Part shown: positions 44,073 to 53,775 of the stretch, piece after piece | How the letters are laid out: each line of letters opens with the position of its first letter | Numbering within the stretch: the first letter of the stretch is position 1 | From: Gelidibacter mesophilus DSM 14095 | Lineage (GTDB): Bacteria; Bacteroidota; Bacteroidia; Flavobacteriales; Flavobacteriaceae | NCBI RefSeq assembly: GCF_000423005.1 | Contig: NZ_AUHD01000010.1 | Location: forward strand, 62,001 to 126,000 | DNA length: 64,000 nt | Direction: 5' to 3' | Notes under the pieces: generated by a model | What the model saw: only the letters and a program-made list of their open reading frames with translations | Databases searched by the model: none | What the model was told of the DNA's origin: nothing | Program-made: the position numbers and the translations under genes

Positions 44073-45329
44073 ATGGACATCCAACTGGAAAAAAAGCGCT
44101 TTTCAACTCAAAAACTACTTATTATAGGTGGCATTATTCTTTTAATAGCACTCATCGTTTTTGTCATTTTCTCCTCAATGGGAGGTTCAAAGCTCAATGT
44201 GGAAAAAGAACGGATCAGTATTAATACGGTTGAAAAAGGTGTTTTTCAGGAGAATATTCCTGTCAACGGCATTGTGATGCCAATTACAACCATCTATTTA
44301 GACGCGTTGGAAGGTGGCCGTGTGGAAGAGAAATTTGTAGAAGATGGCGCCATCCTTAAAAAAGGCGATCCTATTTTGAGATTATCAAACACTGATCTAG
44401 AATTGAGCCTCATCAATCAAGAAACACAAGTGTACAATCTATTGACCCAAATGCAGATCTCGCAAAATGCAGCCCGTCAGAACACCATCAATAAACTTAA
44501 CCAAAACACAGATGTGGAGAGTGGGTTAATAGAGGCCAAAAGGCTTTATGAGCTCAATAGCAAATTGTACGAGAAAAAAGTGATTGCAAGGCAGGACTAC
44601 ATCAAGGCAAAAAACGAATATGATTATCAAAAGGAACGAATGCAGTTGTCCAAACAAATATTAAGTGAGGATTCGATTGCCGTAAAACAGGAACAAAGCC
44701 AAGTACAGAATAGTTACGCACGTACACAAAACGCATTGGAACTGATGCGCAGAAAAGTAGCGGACTTAGTCGTAAAAGCACCTGTTGATGGACAAGTGAC
44801 GTCCTTGGATGCTGAAATTGGCCAATCAAAAAACAAAGGGGAACGTTTGGGACAAATTGATGTTTTGAGCGGATTTAAAGTCCGCGCAGATATCGATGAA
44901 CATTATATCTCTCGAATTTATAATGGACAAACAGGGAAGTTTACCATGAGCGGGAAAAGTTACAGTTTGAGCATTAAAAAAGTGTACACGCAGGTGACCA
45001 ATGGGAGATTTCAAGTGGATATGCAGTTTGAAGAAGATATCCCGGACGGCATCCGTCGCGGGCAGACTTTGCAGATTCGGTTGGCTTTAAGCGACGAGAA
45101 ACAAGCAGTGTTGATTCCGAAGGGCGGATTTTTTCAACAAACTGGCGGCAATTGGATCTTTAAGATCAGCGAAAATGGAGACACCGCCTACAAGGTGGAT
45201 ATTACTTTAGGCAGTCAGAACACAGAGTATTATGAAGTGCTTAGCGGCCTCCAACCCGGGGATAAAGTTATTACCAGCAGTTATGACAATTATGGAGACG
45301 TGCAGGAATTGGTATTGAAATCCCCCTAA
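44073..45329 (+). CDS. HlyD/MacA-like periplasmic adaptor (membrane fusion protein)
   Basis: A 418-residue membrane fusion protein that would link an inner-membrane ABC permease to an outer-membrane channel. A membrane anchor (LLIIGGIILLIALIVFVIF, about 15-33) is followed by a lipoyl-like beta strand region (VNGIVMPITTIYLDALEGGRVEEKFVEDGAILKKGDPIL), a long coiled coil (about 125-235, repeated Gln and Leu) and the second lipoyl half (VVKAPVDGQVTSLDAEIGQS), then a beta-barrel domain. This is the first gene of the efflux operon, followed after 143 bp by an ATPase. No TolC gene is in the window. Confidence 0.92.
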   Translation: MDIQLEKKRFSTQKLLIIGGIILLIALIVFVIFSSMGGSKLNVEKERISINTVEKGVFQENIPVNGIVMPITTIYLDALEGGRVEEKFVEDGAILKKGDPILRLSNTDLELSLINQETQVYNLLTQMQISQNAARQNTINKLNQNTDVESGLIEAKRLYELNSKLYEKKVIARQDYIKAKNEYDYQKERMQLSKQILSEDSIAVKQEQSQVQNSYARTQNALELMRRKVADLVVKAPVDGQVTSLDAEIGQSKNKGERLGQIDVLSGFKVRADIDEHYISRIYNGQTGKFTMSGKSYSLSIKKVYTQVTNGRFQVDMQFEEDIPDGIRRGQTLQIRLALSDEKQAVLIPKGGFFQQTGGNWIFKISENGDTAYKVDITLGSQNTEYYEVLSGLQPGDKVITSSYDNYGDVQELVLKSP

Positions 45330-45472
45330 ACCCCCGAAGTGGGACTTCTAGCAAGACCTGCAAGATAGGAGCCAAGCGGTCCTTTTAGGTCTTATAACGA
45401 GGAAATAACCAATCTCCTTGGAGATCTGAAAAGAAAATAACCAATAGAAAACCAACGATAATTATTACAACC

Positions 45473-46159
45473 ATGATAAAAATAACAGATTTAGAAAAGT
45501 ACTACGCTACCGAGGAAGTCCGAACGATTGCGCTCAACAAATTGTCCTTTAACGTAAAGGAAGGGGAATTTGTGGCTATAATGGGTCCATCCGGTTGCGG
45601 GAAGTCCACCTTGTTGAATATTTTGGGACTGTTGGACGATCCGGACGGTGGCAGCTTTATTTTTAATGACATTGAAGTCTCTGGCTTTAATGAACGGAAA
45701 CGTGCTGAACTGCGCAAGCACAACATCGGCTTCGTGTTCCAAAGCTTTAACTTGATCGATGAATTGACGGTCTTTGAAAACGTGGAGTTGCCGCTGATCT
45801 ACACTGGGGTGAAAGCGGCCGAAAGAAAGGAACGTGTAGAAGCGGTTTTGGAAAAAATGCAGATTATGCATCGTAGAAAACACTTTCCGCAGCAATTATC
45901 CGGAGGACAACAACAGCGGGTGGCGGTAGCCAGGGCGGTAGTGAACAATCCTAAACTCATCCTTGCCGATGAGCCTACCGGGAATTTGGACAGCAGCAAT
46001 GGTAATGAGGTAATGGCCCTGTTGACCGAATTAAACGAAGCAGGAACTACGATCATCATGGTGACCCACAGCGAACACGATGCTAAATACAGCCACCGTA
46101 TCATCCGTATGCTCGATGGGCAGAAGGTGACGGAGAATATTTTGATGGAGGCCCCCTAA
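45473..46159 (+). CDS. ABC transporter ATPase (MacB/LolD type)
   Basis: A 228-residue ABC ATPase with all motifs: Walker A GPSGCGKST, Q-loop FVFQSFNLIDELTV, signature LSGGQQQRVAVARAVV, Walker B LILADEPTGNLDS and H-loop VTHSEHDA. The sequence of the Q-loop and NLDS is typical of the LolD/MacB/FtsE group, which pairs with MacB-like permeases. It should power the permeases downstream; with five permeases and one standard ATPase it may be shared. Between the adaptor and this gene lies a GC-rich spacer of 143 bp. Confidence 0.95.
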   Translation: MIKITDLEKYYATEEVRTIALNKLSFNVKEGEFVAIMGPSGCGKSTLLNILGLLDDPDGGSFIFNDIEVSGFNERKRAELRKHNIGFVFQSFNLIDELTVFENVELPLIYTGVKAAERKERVEAVLEKMQIMHRRKHFPQQLSGGQQQRVAVARAVVNNPKLILADEPTGNLDSSNGNEVMALLTELNEAGTTIIMVTHSEHDAKYSHRIIRMLDGQKVTENILMEAP

Positions 46160-46160
46160 T

Positions 46161-46240
46161 CCCCGAAGGGGTAATGCTTACTCGAACGGGAGTATAAATA
46201 AAAACTAAGAATTGAGTCATTGCGAGGCACGAAGCAATCT
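46161..46240. repeat. Class A spacer repeat: CCCCGAAGGGG palindrome plus GTCATTGCGAG element
   Basis: CCCCGAAGGGG (46161-46171) is a small hairpin. GTCATTGCGAGGCACGAAGC to 46240 is a short copy of the REP-like family; ATTGC and GCAAT can pair. The order of these two elements and the intervening words (GCTTACTCG-ACGG, TATAAATAAA) repeat in the next spacer (48731-48812). Confidence 0.75.
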
Positions 46241-46271
46241 AACTGACAGAGATTTTTAAAACATAAGAAAA

Positions 46272-48719
46272 ATGATACGGAATTATTTCAAAATCGCATG
46301 GCGAAACATCTGGAAGAACAAACTCTTCTCTGTCATTAACGTGATCAGTTTAGCCATTGGCTTGAGTGCGTCTTTTGTGATTGGCCTCATGGTGTATTAT
46401 GACTTTACTTTTGATAACTTCCATAAAGATGGAGATTTAATCTATCGCATTACTACGGTTTACGGTTCTCCGGAAGGGGAGGATTATAATTACGGGGTCT
46501 CCGTGCCATTGATTGCAGAAGTCAAGGAAAATTTATCGGGGATTCAACTAGCGACTGCTTTCTTTACGACCGAGCCGAGTAGGGTAATGAACACGTCCTT
46601 TTCAAAAGCTTATAACAATCCTGAAAAAGTAATTTTTGCCGATCCCGATTTTTTTAAGTTTCTTGATTATGAATGGCTTGCGGGCCACCCCGAATCGGCC
46701 ATGGCATCTCCCAATCAGGTGGTGCTTACTGAAACGCGGGCCAAAAAATATTTCCCCAATAAAAGCTATCAAGACATCTTGGGTGAAACGCTTGTTTATG
46801 ACGATTCCGTTTCCACAACGGTTACGGGCATAGTCGCCAATTTTAAAGAACGCACCGACTTTACTTTTGAGGAAATGATTTCCTTGGAAACCGGGAAGCA
46901 GTCTTATCTGAAAGATCAAATAACGGACGGAAATTGGAACAGCACAAGTTCCATGACCCAATTGTTTGTCAAACTCAACAGTAAAAATGCCCTTTCTACC
47001 GCAAAAAAGCAGCTTAACGATATCGCCAAGAAAAACGAAAGTAAAGATGCAGTGAAATATGGCGAATATCGCAGCTTTTATATGCAACCCTTGAAGGAGC
47101 TCCATTTTGGCGAAACCGATGGCATCTTTGATTTTACGGAGCATGTCGCCAACAAAAAGGTATTGCTGGGTTTGTTATGGATTGCCGCATTTTTATTGCT
47201 TTTAGGATGCATCAATTTCATCAATCTCAATACCGCGCAAGCCACGCAACGTGCCAAGGAAATCGGGATTCGTAAAACTTTGGGCAGCTCCAAAAAACAA
47301 TTGGTATTTCAATTTCTTTGGGAAACCTTTTTGCTGACCCTTATTTCGGGATTGTTCTCTATTGTTTTGGCCGCAGGATTGCTAAACGTATTTGAAGATT
47401 TTACGCCGGAAGGACTTCATTTTGGATTGTTTGCAGATCCGCTGATCATCGCATTCGCAGGTGTTTTGATTGTCACCATTAGTCTGCTTTCAGGATTCTA
47501 TCCGGCCTTGGTGCTCTCGTCATTCAAGCCGATCTCAGTATTGAAAAATCGGGTGTTTTCGACCAATAACCATATTTCACTGAGAAAGGGATTGATTGTT
47601 TTTCAGTTTATTATTGCCCAAGTCTTTATTATTTCAACGGTTGCCGTAGGACGACAGATCCATTTTTTGATGAAAAAGGATATGGGCTTTAAAACCGAAG
47701 CCATCACCAACATCAGAACGCCTTGGATGGATTCTTCCCTTGAAAAGCGTGAAGTGTTGATCCAAAAATTAAATTCCATCCCGCAAATAGAGAACGTAAG
47801 TCTTGGCGGTTCGCCGCCGGCATCTTTTAACACCCATGCTACTAATGCCATTTATCGGGATGGAAAAAAAGAAATACGTAGCGATCTGGAATTATTATAT
47901 GGCGATGATCAGTATTTGGAATTATACGACATCCATCTTATGGCAGGTCGCCAACTTCGTAATGATTCCATCCATGAATATATTATCAATGATACTTATC
48001 GCAAATTATTGGGATTTGAAACGCCGCAGGAAGCAATCGGCAAAATGGTTAGCCAAGGGGAAGAGGCCGTGCCCATTGTTGGAGTGATGGAAGATTTTAA
48101 TCAGCGATCCCTAAAATCGAAAATTCAGCCCATGGCCTTTGTGGGCGATTGGAACCGAAAGCGCTATTCGCAATTCAATACGCTGCATCTTCAATTGAAC
48201 AAAGCAAGTTCCGACAATTGGCCAACCGCGATTGCAAAGGCCGAAGAAGCATGGAAAAGAATGTATTCCGAATCGGACTTTAAAATGGAATTTATAGACC
48301 AATCCATTGCAAAGTTTTACCTACAGGAACGCAGTATGACCAAGCTGCTCAATTGGGCGACACTTCTTTCGGTCTTGATCAGCTGTCTTGGGCTATTGGG
48401 CTTGGTGATCTATACCACCGAAAGACGGGTCAAGGAAATTGGGATCCGCAAGATTTTGGGAGCCTCATTGGTACAGCTCAATGTATTGCTTTGTAAGGAC
48501 TTTTTAGTGCTGGTCCTTTTGGCTTTTGTCATTGCGGCACCTATTGCGTGGTATGGATTACATAATTGGCTTCAGGATTATGCCTATAAAACGAATTTGA
48601 GCTGGTGGATTTTTGCGGTCAGCGGATTGGGAATAAGTGGATTGGCTCTGGTAATTATGAGTGTGAAAACACTTTCTACGTCCAGTAAGAATCCGGTAAA
48701 AAGTTTACGAACCGAATAA
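46272..48719 (+). CDS. MacB/FtsX-like ABC permease 1 of 5
   Basis: An 815-residue permease with the double MacB layout: helix (about 20-42), periplasmic MacB_PCD domain, three FtsX helices (near 295-430), helix, second PCD domain, three FtsX helices (near 695-800). It starts MIRNYFKIAWRNIWKNKL. The cytosolic coupling motif RAKEIGIRKTLG appears before the middle helices and is echoed by RVKEIGIRKILG in the second half. Its last residues KNPVKSLRTE match those of permeases 2-4. The role is ATP-driven export or extraction of a peptide, lipoprotein or drug; the substrate is unknown. Confidence 0.92.
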   Translation: MIRNYFKIAWRNIWKNKLFSVINVISLAIGLSASFVIGLMVYYDFTFDNFHKDGDLIYRITTVYGSPEGEDYNYGVSVPLIAEVKENLSGIQLATAFFTTEPSRVMNTSFSKAYNNPEKVIFADPDFFKFLDYEWLAGHPESAMASPNQVVLTETRAKKYFPNKSYQDILGETLVYDDSVSTTVTGIVANFKERTDFTFEEMISLETGKQSYLKDQITDGNWNSTSSMTQLFVKLNSKNALSTAKKQLNDIAKKNESKDAVKYGEYRSFYMQPLKELHFGETDGIFDFTEHVANKKVLLGLLWIAAFLLLLGCINFINLNTAQATQRAKEIGIRKTLGSSKKQLVFQFLWETFLLTLISGLFSIVLAAGLLNVFEDFTPEGLHFGLFADPLIIAFAGVLIVTISLLSGFYPALVLSSFKPISVLKNRVFSTNNHISLRKGLIVFQFIIAQVFIISTVAVGRQIHFLMKKDMGFKTEAITNIRTPWMDSSLEKREVLIQKLNSIPQIENVSLGGSPPASFNTHATNAIYRDGKKEIRSDLELLYGDDQYLELYDIHLMAGRQLRNDSIHEYIINDTYRKLLGFETPQEAIGKMVSQGEEAVPIVGVMEDFNQRSLKSKIQPMAFVGDWNRKRYSQFNTLHLQLNKASSDNWPTAIAKAEEAWKRMYSESDFKMEFIDQSIAKFYLQERSMTKLLNWATLLSVLISCLGLLGLVIYTTERRVKEIGIRKILGASLVQLNVLLCKDFLVLVLLAFVIAAPIAWYGLHNWLQDYAYKTNLSWWIFAVSGLGISGLALVIMSVKTLSTSSKNPVKSLRTE

Positions 48720-48730
48720 AAGCCCTCTAG

Positions 48731-48812
48731 CCCCCGAAGGGGGAACGCTTACTCGGACGGTATTATAAATAAAAAATTCAGAACTGGGTCATTGCGAGGC
48801 GCGAAGCAATCT
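48731..48812. repeat. Class A spacer repeat, second copy
   Basis: CCCCCGAAGGGGG (48731-48743) followed by GCTTACTCGGACGG and then GTCATTGCGAGGCGCGAAGC to 48812. It is the counterpart of 46161-46240 and shows that the spacer before permease 2 is related to the one before permease 1. Confidence 0.75.
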
Positions 48813-48840
48813 AATTGTGAAGTCTTTAAAACATAAAATT

Positions 48841-51261
48841 ATGATCAGAAATTATATAAAAATCGCTTGGCGAAGTCTTCAGAAGAATAAACTTCAGACA
48901 ATTATCAACCTATTGGGCTTAACCGTGGGTACGGTGTGCTGTTTGAGCATCCTTATCTATGTGATCGCCCAATTTGGGTATGAAGAACAATTCTCAGATT
49001 CGGAATCCATTTATAGAATTAATACGGTCATCACAGAGCACGCTAATGGCGAGACGTCCGCAGGGTCATCGCCACCCATTGCTATGGCGATGAAAGCCGA
49101 TTTCCCGGAAGTCGTTGAGGCCTGTAGAGTTGTATATTTTGGCGCCGGTAACGACGGACTTTTAAGAAATCCAGAAACGGATCAAGCCTATTATGAATCC
49201 CGAGGTTACCTGGCAGATTCTACATTCTTCAAAGTATTCGATTACCCTTTTGTTGAAGGCACTTCAAAAGGTGCTCTAACAGCACCAAATTCAATCGTGC
49301 TTTCTGAAACCTTGGCCAAAAAACTCTTCGGATCAAAAAATGCCTTGAACAAAACTTTGATCCTGGGAAGTGGGGCGGCAGAACAGACGCTTAACATAAA
49401 AGGTGTTTTTAAGGATGGTTTTGGAAAATCGCACTTAAATCCCAACTATATTTTGACTATGGATTCCGGTGGATTAGGCCAACAGGTATTGTCCGTCACT
49501 AATTTTGCTACGGAAAATTTCGCTAAAAGTTATGTCAAATTAAAGACGGGAACAAAAGCATCCCGTGTGGAAGCAAAACTTCCGGGATTTTTAGAACGAC
49601 ATGGAGCGAAGGACTTTGCTGAGGTTGGTTTCCACAAAATATTATCCTTGCAAAAAATCACGGATATTCATCTGTATTCAAAAGATGTCAGATTTCAGAT
49701 TGGGAGCGTTTCGGACATTAACTATTTGTATATGTTGCTTCTTTTGGCCCTGTTCATCCAATTGGTGGCCTGTATCAATTTTATCAATCTCAGTACGGCC
49801 CACGCCAATAAGCGGGCTAAGGAAATTGGGGTGCGTAAAGCCATCGGTGCAGATAGGAAGGATTTGGTACGGCAGTTTTTAGGAGAGTCCGTGCTGCTGT
49901 CACTTGTCGCTTCGGTGCTCAGCATTCCACTAACCGCGCTGGCATTACCTTACGTAAATACCTTGACCCAAGGTGACATCGGTTATGTCAATCTCTTCGA
50001 TTGGCGACTTTTAATAGCACTCTTGGTTTTGGGGGTCACGACGGGGCTTATTGCTGGCCTGTATCCTGCGCTTATTTTGTCAGCCATTAAACCTGTAAAA
50101 GTTTTAAAAGCGTCCGTAAATCTTAATTTGGGGAATGGTTATTTGCGAAAAGCATTGGTGGTGTTTCAGTTTGTGGTTTCTATCGGCTTGATTTCTACAG
50201 TCATCATCATCACCCAACAGGTAAACTATGCCCAACAGATGGATATGGGTTTTGATAAAGAGAATCTGATTGCGATCCGGTTGGGAACACAAGATCTTTC
50301 CGAGAACTTCGGTGCCATTCAATCCAACTTCCAAACGATAAATGGGATTAGTAAAGTTGCGGGTACCAATTATTATCCGTCGGCATTTATCATGGGTGAT
50401 ATGGGGTTGATCCTTCCGGGAGGAAACTTGGCCGATCGCACCATCGTGCATTATAATGGGGTGACACCAGAATACCTCGAAACGGTCGAAACTGCGCTGC
50501 TTGTTGGTCGCACCTTACGCTCTAATGATGGTAATCAGATTTTGGTCAACAAGGCAACGCTTGATGCTTTCAATATTTCTTTGGAAAAGTCTGTTGGTTC
50601 AAAGCTTGTGAACTCCAATGGTGGCGAAACCGATGAATTCGAGATTGTAGGGGTGACGGCCGATTTTAATTTTGGAAGTTTAAAGGATAAAATAGAGCCC
50701 ATGTTGCTCTACAACGAAACCGAACCCGATTGGGTGCTGCTCAAAGCAGACACCCAAAATTTCGAGGCTCTTCTTAATAACCTTGAAAGCGCTTGGAAAA
50801 CCATAAATCCCAACACGCCGTTTGTGTTCACTTTTGTGGATAAGGAAGTCGAGAAATTATATGCGGAAGAAAAACGCTTGGGCAAAATATCGGTGGTGTT
50901 TACGTCTTTGGCCATATTGATTAGTTGCTTAGGATTGTTCGGTCTGATTTCTTTCGTGGCAGAGCAGAAGAAAAAGGAGATTGGCATCCGTAAAGTCTTG
51001 GGTGCAAGTGTGCAAAATGTAGTCCGGCTATTAACCAAGGATTTTTTAAGGTTGGTAGGTATTGCTTTTATCATTGCGACACCATTGGCCTATATCGTTA
51101 TGCAAAACTGGTTGGAGGATTTCCCATACCGAATTGCCATCGAATGGTGGGTGTTTGTGATTGCAGGAGCTGCGGCGTTGATTATAACGCTTTTGACCGT
51201 GAGCTTTCAAGCCATAAAAGCAGCGGTTGCGAATCCGGTAAAAAGTTTACGAACCGAATAA
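48841..51261 (+). CDS. MacB/FtsX-like ABC permease 2 of 5
   Basis: An 806-residue double-MacB permease. I take the ATG at 48841, giving the family start MIRNYIKIAWRSLQKNKL; an in-frame GTG at 48817 would add eight residues that lie in the spacer repeat. The first coupling motif reads RAKEIGVRKAIGADRKDL and the second KKKEIGIRKVLGASVQNV. Helices fall near 25-45, 295-420, 440-460 and 690-800. The C-terminus AIKAAVANPVKSLRTE is nearly identical to that of permease 3, at both the protein and the DNA level. Confidence 0.92.
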   Translation: MIRNYIKIAWRSLQKNKLQTIINLLGLTVGTVCCLSILIYVIAQFGYEEQFSDSESIYRINTVITEHANGETSAGSSPPIAMAMKADFPEVVEACRVVYFGAGNDGLLRNPETDQAYYESRGYLADSTFFKVFDYPFVEGTSKGALTAPNSIVLSETLAKKLFGSKNALNKTLILGSGAAEQTLNIKGVFKDGFGKSHLNPNYILTMDSGGLGQQVLSVTNFATENFAKSYVKLKTGTKASRVEAKLPGFLERHGAKDFAEVGFHKILSLQKITDIHLYSKDVRFQIGSVSDINYLYMLLLLALFIQLVACINFINLSTAHANKRAKEIGVRKAIGADRKDLVRQFLGESVLLSLVASVLSIPLTALALPYVNTLTQGDIGYVNLFDWRLLIALLVLGVTTGLIAGLYPALILSAIKPVKVLKASVNLNLGNGYLRKALVVFQFVVSIGLISTVIIITQQVNYAQQMDMGFDKENLIAIRLGTQDLSENFGAIQSNFQTINGISKVAGTNYYPSAFIMGDMGLILPGGNLADRTIVHYNGVTPEYLETVETALLVGRTLRSNDGNQILVNKATLDAFNISLEKSVGSKLVNSNGGETDEFEIVGVTADFNFGSLKDKIEPMLLYNETEPDWVLLKADTQNFEALLNNLESAWKTINPNTPFVFTFVDKEVEKLYAEEKRLGKISVVFTSLAILISCLGLFGLISFVAEQKKKEIGIRKVLGASVQNVVRLLTKDFLRLVGIAFIIATPLAYIVMQNWLEDFPYRIAIEWWVFVIAGAAALIITLLTVSFQAIKAAVANPVKSLRTE

Positions 51262-51270
51262 CGTTAATCA

Positions 51271-51301
51271 GACCTCACAGGTTTCAAAAACCTGTGAGGT
51301 C
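51271..51301. repeat. Class B spacer palindrome, copy 1
   Basis: GACCTCACAGGTTT and its reverse complement AAACCTGTGAGGTC (14-bp arms) around a 3-base loop. The hairpin lies 9 bp after the permease stop codon and 17 bp before the next ATG. No T-tract follows, so it is not a standard terminator. Confidence 0.9.
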
Positions 51302-51318
51302 TTAGAAAATATAAAATT

Positions 51319-53718
51319 ATGATCAGAAATTATTTTAAAATCGCGTGGCGGAACATTCGCGCGAACAAACTCTTCACCGTATTAAATATCGCGGGGTTGG
51401 CCATTGGTATTTGTGTGTGCATTATCTTGTTTTCCTTTGTGAATACAGAGCTTAGTTTTGATAAGATGTATTCTAATTCTGATGACATTTATAGGGTAAA
51501 TATGGAAACTTCAGAAGAATACAATTTTGAAACCTGGGCGACCATGCCTAACGCTGTTGGCCCGGCATTGGAGCAGGACATTCCTCAGATAAAAAGAATG
51601 GCGCGACTCATTAAAGATGATTTTGGCGCTACGGCATCCTTAAAGATCGGCGATAAGAATTTTACTGAAAACAACCTCTATTTGGCAGATTCTTCGGTTT
51701 TTAAAATGTTTGATTTTGAATTTCTTCAAGGAAATGTTGAAACTGCTTTTTCAAAACCTAAGTCGGTTGTGCTTTCGCAGACCACCAAAAAACGTCTGTT
51801 TGGTAACCAAGAAGCAATGGGGCAACTTATAACCGTAAATAATCATGACACTTTGGAAGTTTCAGGAATTTATGCCGATTTACCCAAAATCAGCGTGATG
51901 GACTTTAATATGGTCTATAATATTATGGACTCCTGGATGGGCACCAATGTGTACTGGAGCAATGCCAGCTATGAAACCTTTGTCCAACTTGAGCCTAATG
52001 CGAATATTCCCGAAATTGAGAATCAAGCCTCCGCTTTAATCGATAAATATGTGGATAAAGAAGACCAATATTTTACGAAATTCTTGCTGCAGCCGCTCAC
52101 AAAAATCCATTTGTATTCGGCGGAGGTCAGAGAAGGGTATTCAACAAAATTGGGGAGCATCACGACCATTAAAAGCCTCCTTTTCTTGTCTTTGCTAGTA
52201 CTTTTTATAGCCTGTATCAACTATATGAACCTTGCCACCGCTAATTCTCGAAAACGGGCAAAGAGTATTGGAATGAATAAGGTTTTGGGCGCCAGCAGAC
52301 GCCATATGCTATCCTTGTTTTATGTCGAAACCGGAATTATGGTGTTTTTATCCATTGTGATCGGGTATGCTATTTCTTTTTTGATACTCCCATTGTTTAG
52401 AAGTATTACGGGGAATGAACTCGGGTATCAAGATCTATTAGCCGCACCAATTTTAATCGGATTATTAATTATCTGGATTCTGGTCACGCTCATTGCAGGT
52501 AGTTACCCAGCAATCTCAATGTCGAGTATCTCTCCGCTTATTTTGGTGAATAAATCTAAGACAAAAGGTGCGGCTTCTGAGTTGGTGCGCAAAGGATTGG
52601 TAGTCTTTCAATTCGCTGCTTCTATTGTCTTGATCATTGCGGTGACGGTTATCCTTCAGCAGATGTCCTTCATAAAAAATAAAAATTTGGGTTATGACCC
52701 TAGCGGAATCGTTGCGGTTTCGGTCAGCTCTGCTGAAACTGGGCAACAAATTCAAAGTTTGATTAAAAGTTTGGAACGACAGGTGGCGGTGGAAAGTGTT
52801 TCTGCCGTACAATCCATGCCCGGCGCCAATGAGAGTGGACGGGCGGTGCTCAAATTGGCTACGGACAATACAGGAATGCCCATAGCCAGTTGCCGTACGG
52901 ATGGGAATATTGTTCAAACCCTAAAGCTAAATGTTCTGGCTGGGACTGAACTTCCAGAGACAATTACCGAGGGGGATTCCATTATTTATACCTTGATCAA
53001 TGAGAAAATCCTTAATTATTTGGGCTATCAGACCCCTGACGAAGCCATTGGGAAAATAATCCATACTGAATTGGGCCCGAGAGCCCTAATCACCGGCGTG
53101 GTGGAGAATTTCAATTTTAATTCGCTTAAGGAAGATATTGGTGGTTATATGTACTATAAATCGCGCAGGGCTCCAGAAGGGATTCGCACCCTTTTAGTGC
53201 GCTATAACTCACAAAATCTGTCTCAATTTATGGAGCAATTGCAGTCAACTTTCAACGAAGCCTTACCAAACACAGCGTTTGATTATCAGTTTTTGGACCG
53301 ACATGTGGCGCAGTTATATGCATCTGAGGAAAGGACAGCGCGTACGGCGACTATTTTTTCAGCCCTCGCCATTTTTATCGCCTGTTTGGGTCTGTTTGGA
53401 TTGGCAGCATTTACAGCAGAGCAACGCCGAAAGGAAATTGGGGTACGGAAGGTGTTAGGTGCCACAGTTACTGGCATCACTCAATTATTGTCCAAGGATT
53501 TTTTGAAATTGGTTTTGGTGGCGTTTGTCATCGCGGCTCCAGTTGCGTATTGGCTAATGCACAAATGGTTATTGGATTTTGCGTATCGGACGGAGATAAC
53601 CTGGTGGGTTTTTGTTTTTGCAGGGCTTGCTGCCCTGTTGATTGCATTGCTGACCGTTAGTTTTCAAGCCATAAAAGCTGCGGTCGCCAATCCGGTAAAA
53701 AGTTTGAGAACAGAGTAA
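51319..53718 (+). CDS. MacB/FtsX-like ABC permease 3 of 5
   Basis: A 799-residue double-MacB permease that starts MIRNYFKIAWRNIRANKL and ends AIKAAVANPVKSLRTE. The first coupling motif is altered: NSRKRAKSIGMNKVLGASRRHM in place of RAKEIGIRK..G, so its first half may not contact the ATPase in the usual way. The second is standard (QRRKEIGVRKVLGATVTGI). Helices are near 20-40, 290-410, 430-450 and 680-790. It is bounded on both sides by the same 31-base palindrome. Confidence 0.92.
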   Translation: MIRNYFKIAWRNIRANKLFTVLNIAGLAIGICVCIILFSFVNTELSFDKMYSNSDDIYRVNMETSEEYNFETWATMPNAVGPALEQDIPQIKRMARLIKDDFGATASLKIGDKNFTENNLYLADSSVFKMFDFEFLQGNVETAFSKPKSVVLSQTTKKRLFGNQEAMGQLITVNNHDTLEVSGIYADLPKISVMDFNMVYNIMDSWMGTNVYWSNASYETFVQLEPNANIPEIENQASALIDKYVDKEDQYFTKFLLQPLTKIHLYSAEVREGYSTKLGSITTIKSLLFLSLLVLFIACINYMNLATANSRKRAKSIGMNKVLGASRRHMLSLFYVETGIMVFLSIVIGYAISFLILPLFRSITGNELGYQDLLAAPILIGLLIIWILVTLIAGSYPAISMSSISPLILVNKSKTKGAASELVRKGLVVFQFAASIVLIIAVTVILQQMSFIKNKNLGYDPSGIVAVSVSSAETGQQIQSLIKSLERQVAVESVSAVQSMPGANESGRAVLKLATDNTGMPIASCRTDGNIVQTLKLNVLAGTELPETITEGDSIIYTLINEKILNYLGYQTPDEAIGKIIHTELGPRALITGVVENFNFNSLKEDIGGYMYYKSRRAPEGIRTLLVRYNSQNLSQFMEQLQSTFNEALPNTAFDYQFLDRHVAQLYASEERTARTATIFSALAIFIACLGLFGLAAFTAEQRRKEIGVRKVLGATVTGITQLLSKDFLKLVLVAFVIAAPVAYWLMHKWLLDFAYRTEITWWVFVFAGLAALLIALLTVSFQAIKAAVANPVKSLRTE

Positions 53719-53727
53719 CGTTAAATA

Positions 53728-53758
53728 GACCTCACAGGTTTCAAAAACCTGTGAGGTC
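53728..53758. repeat. Class B spacer palindrome, copy 2
   Basis: The 31-base palindrome (14-bp arms, 3-base loop) is identical to the copy at 51271-51301. The flanks TAACGTTAA upstream and TTAGAAAATATAAAATTATG downstream also match, so the whole spacer is duplicated. Confidence 0.9.
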
Positions 53759-53775
53759 TTAGAAAATATAAAATT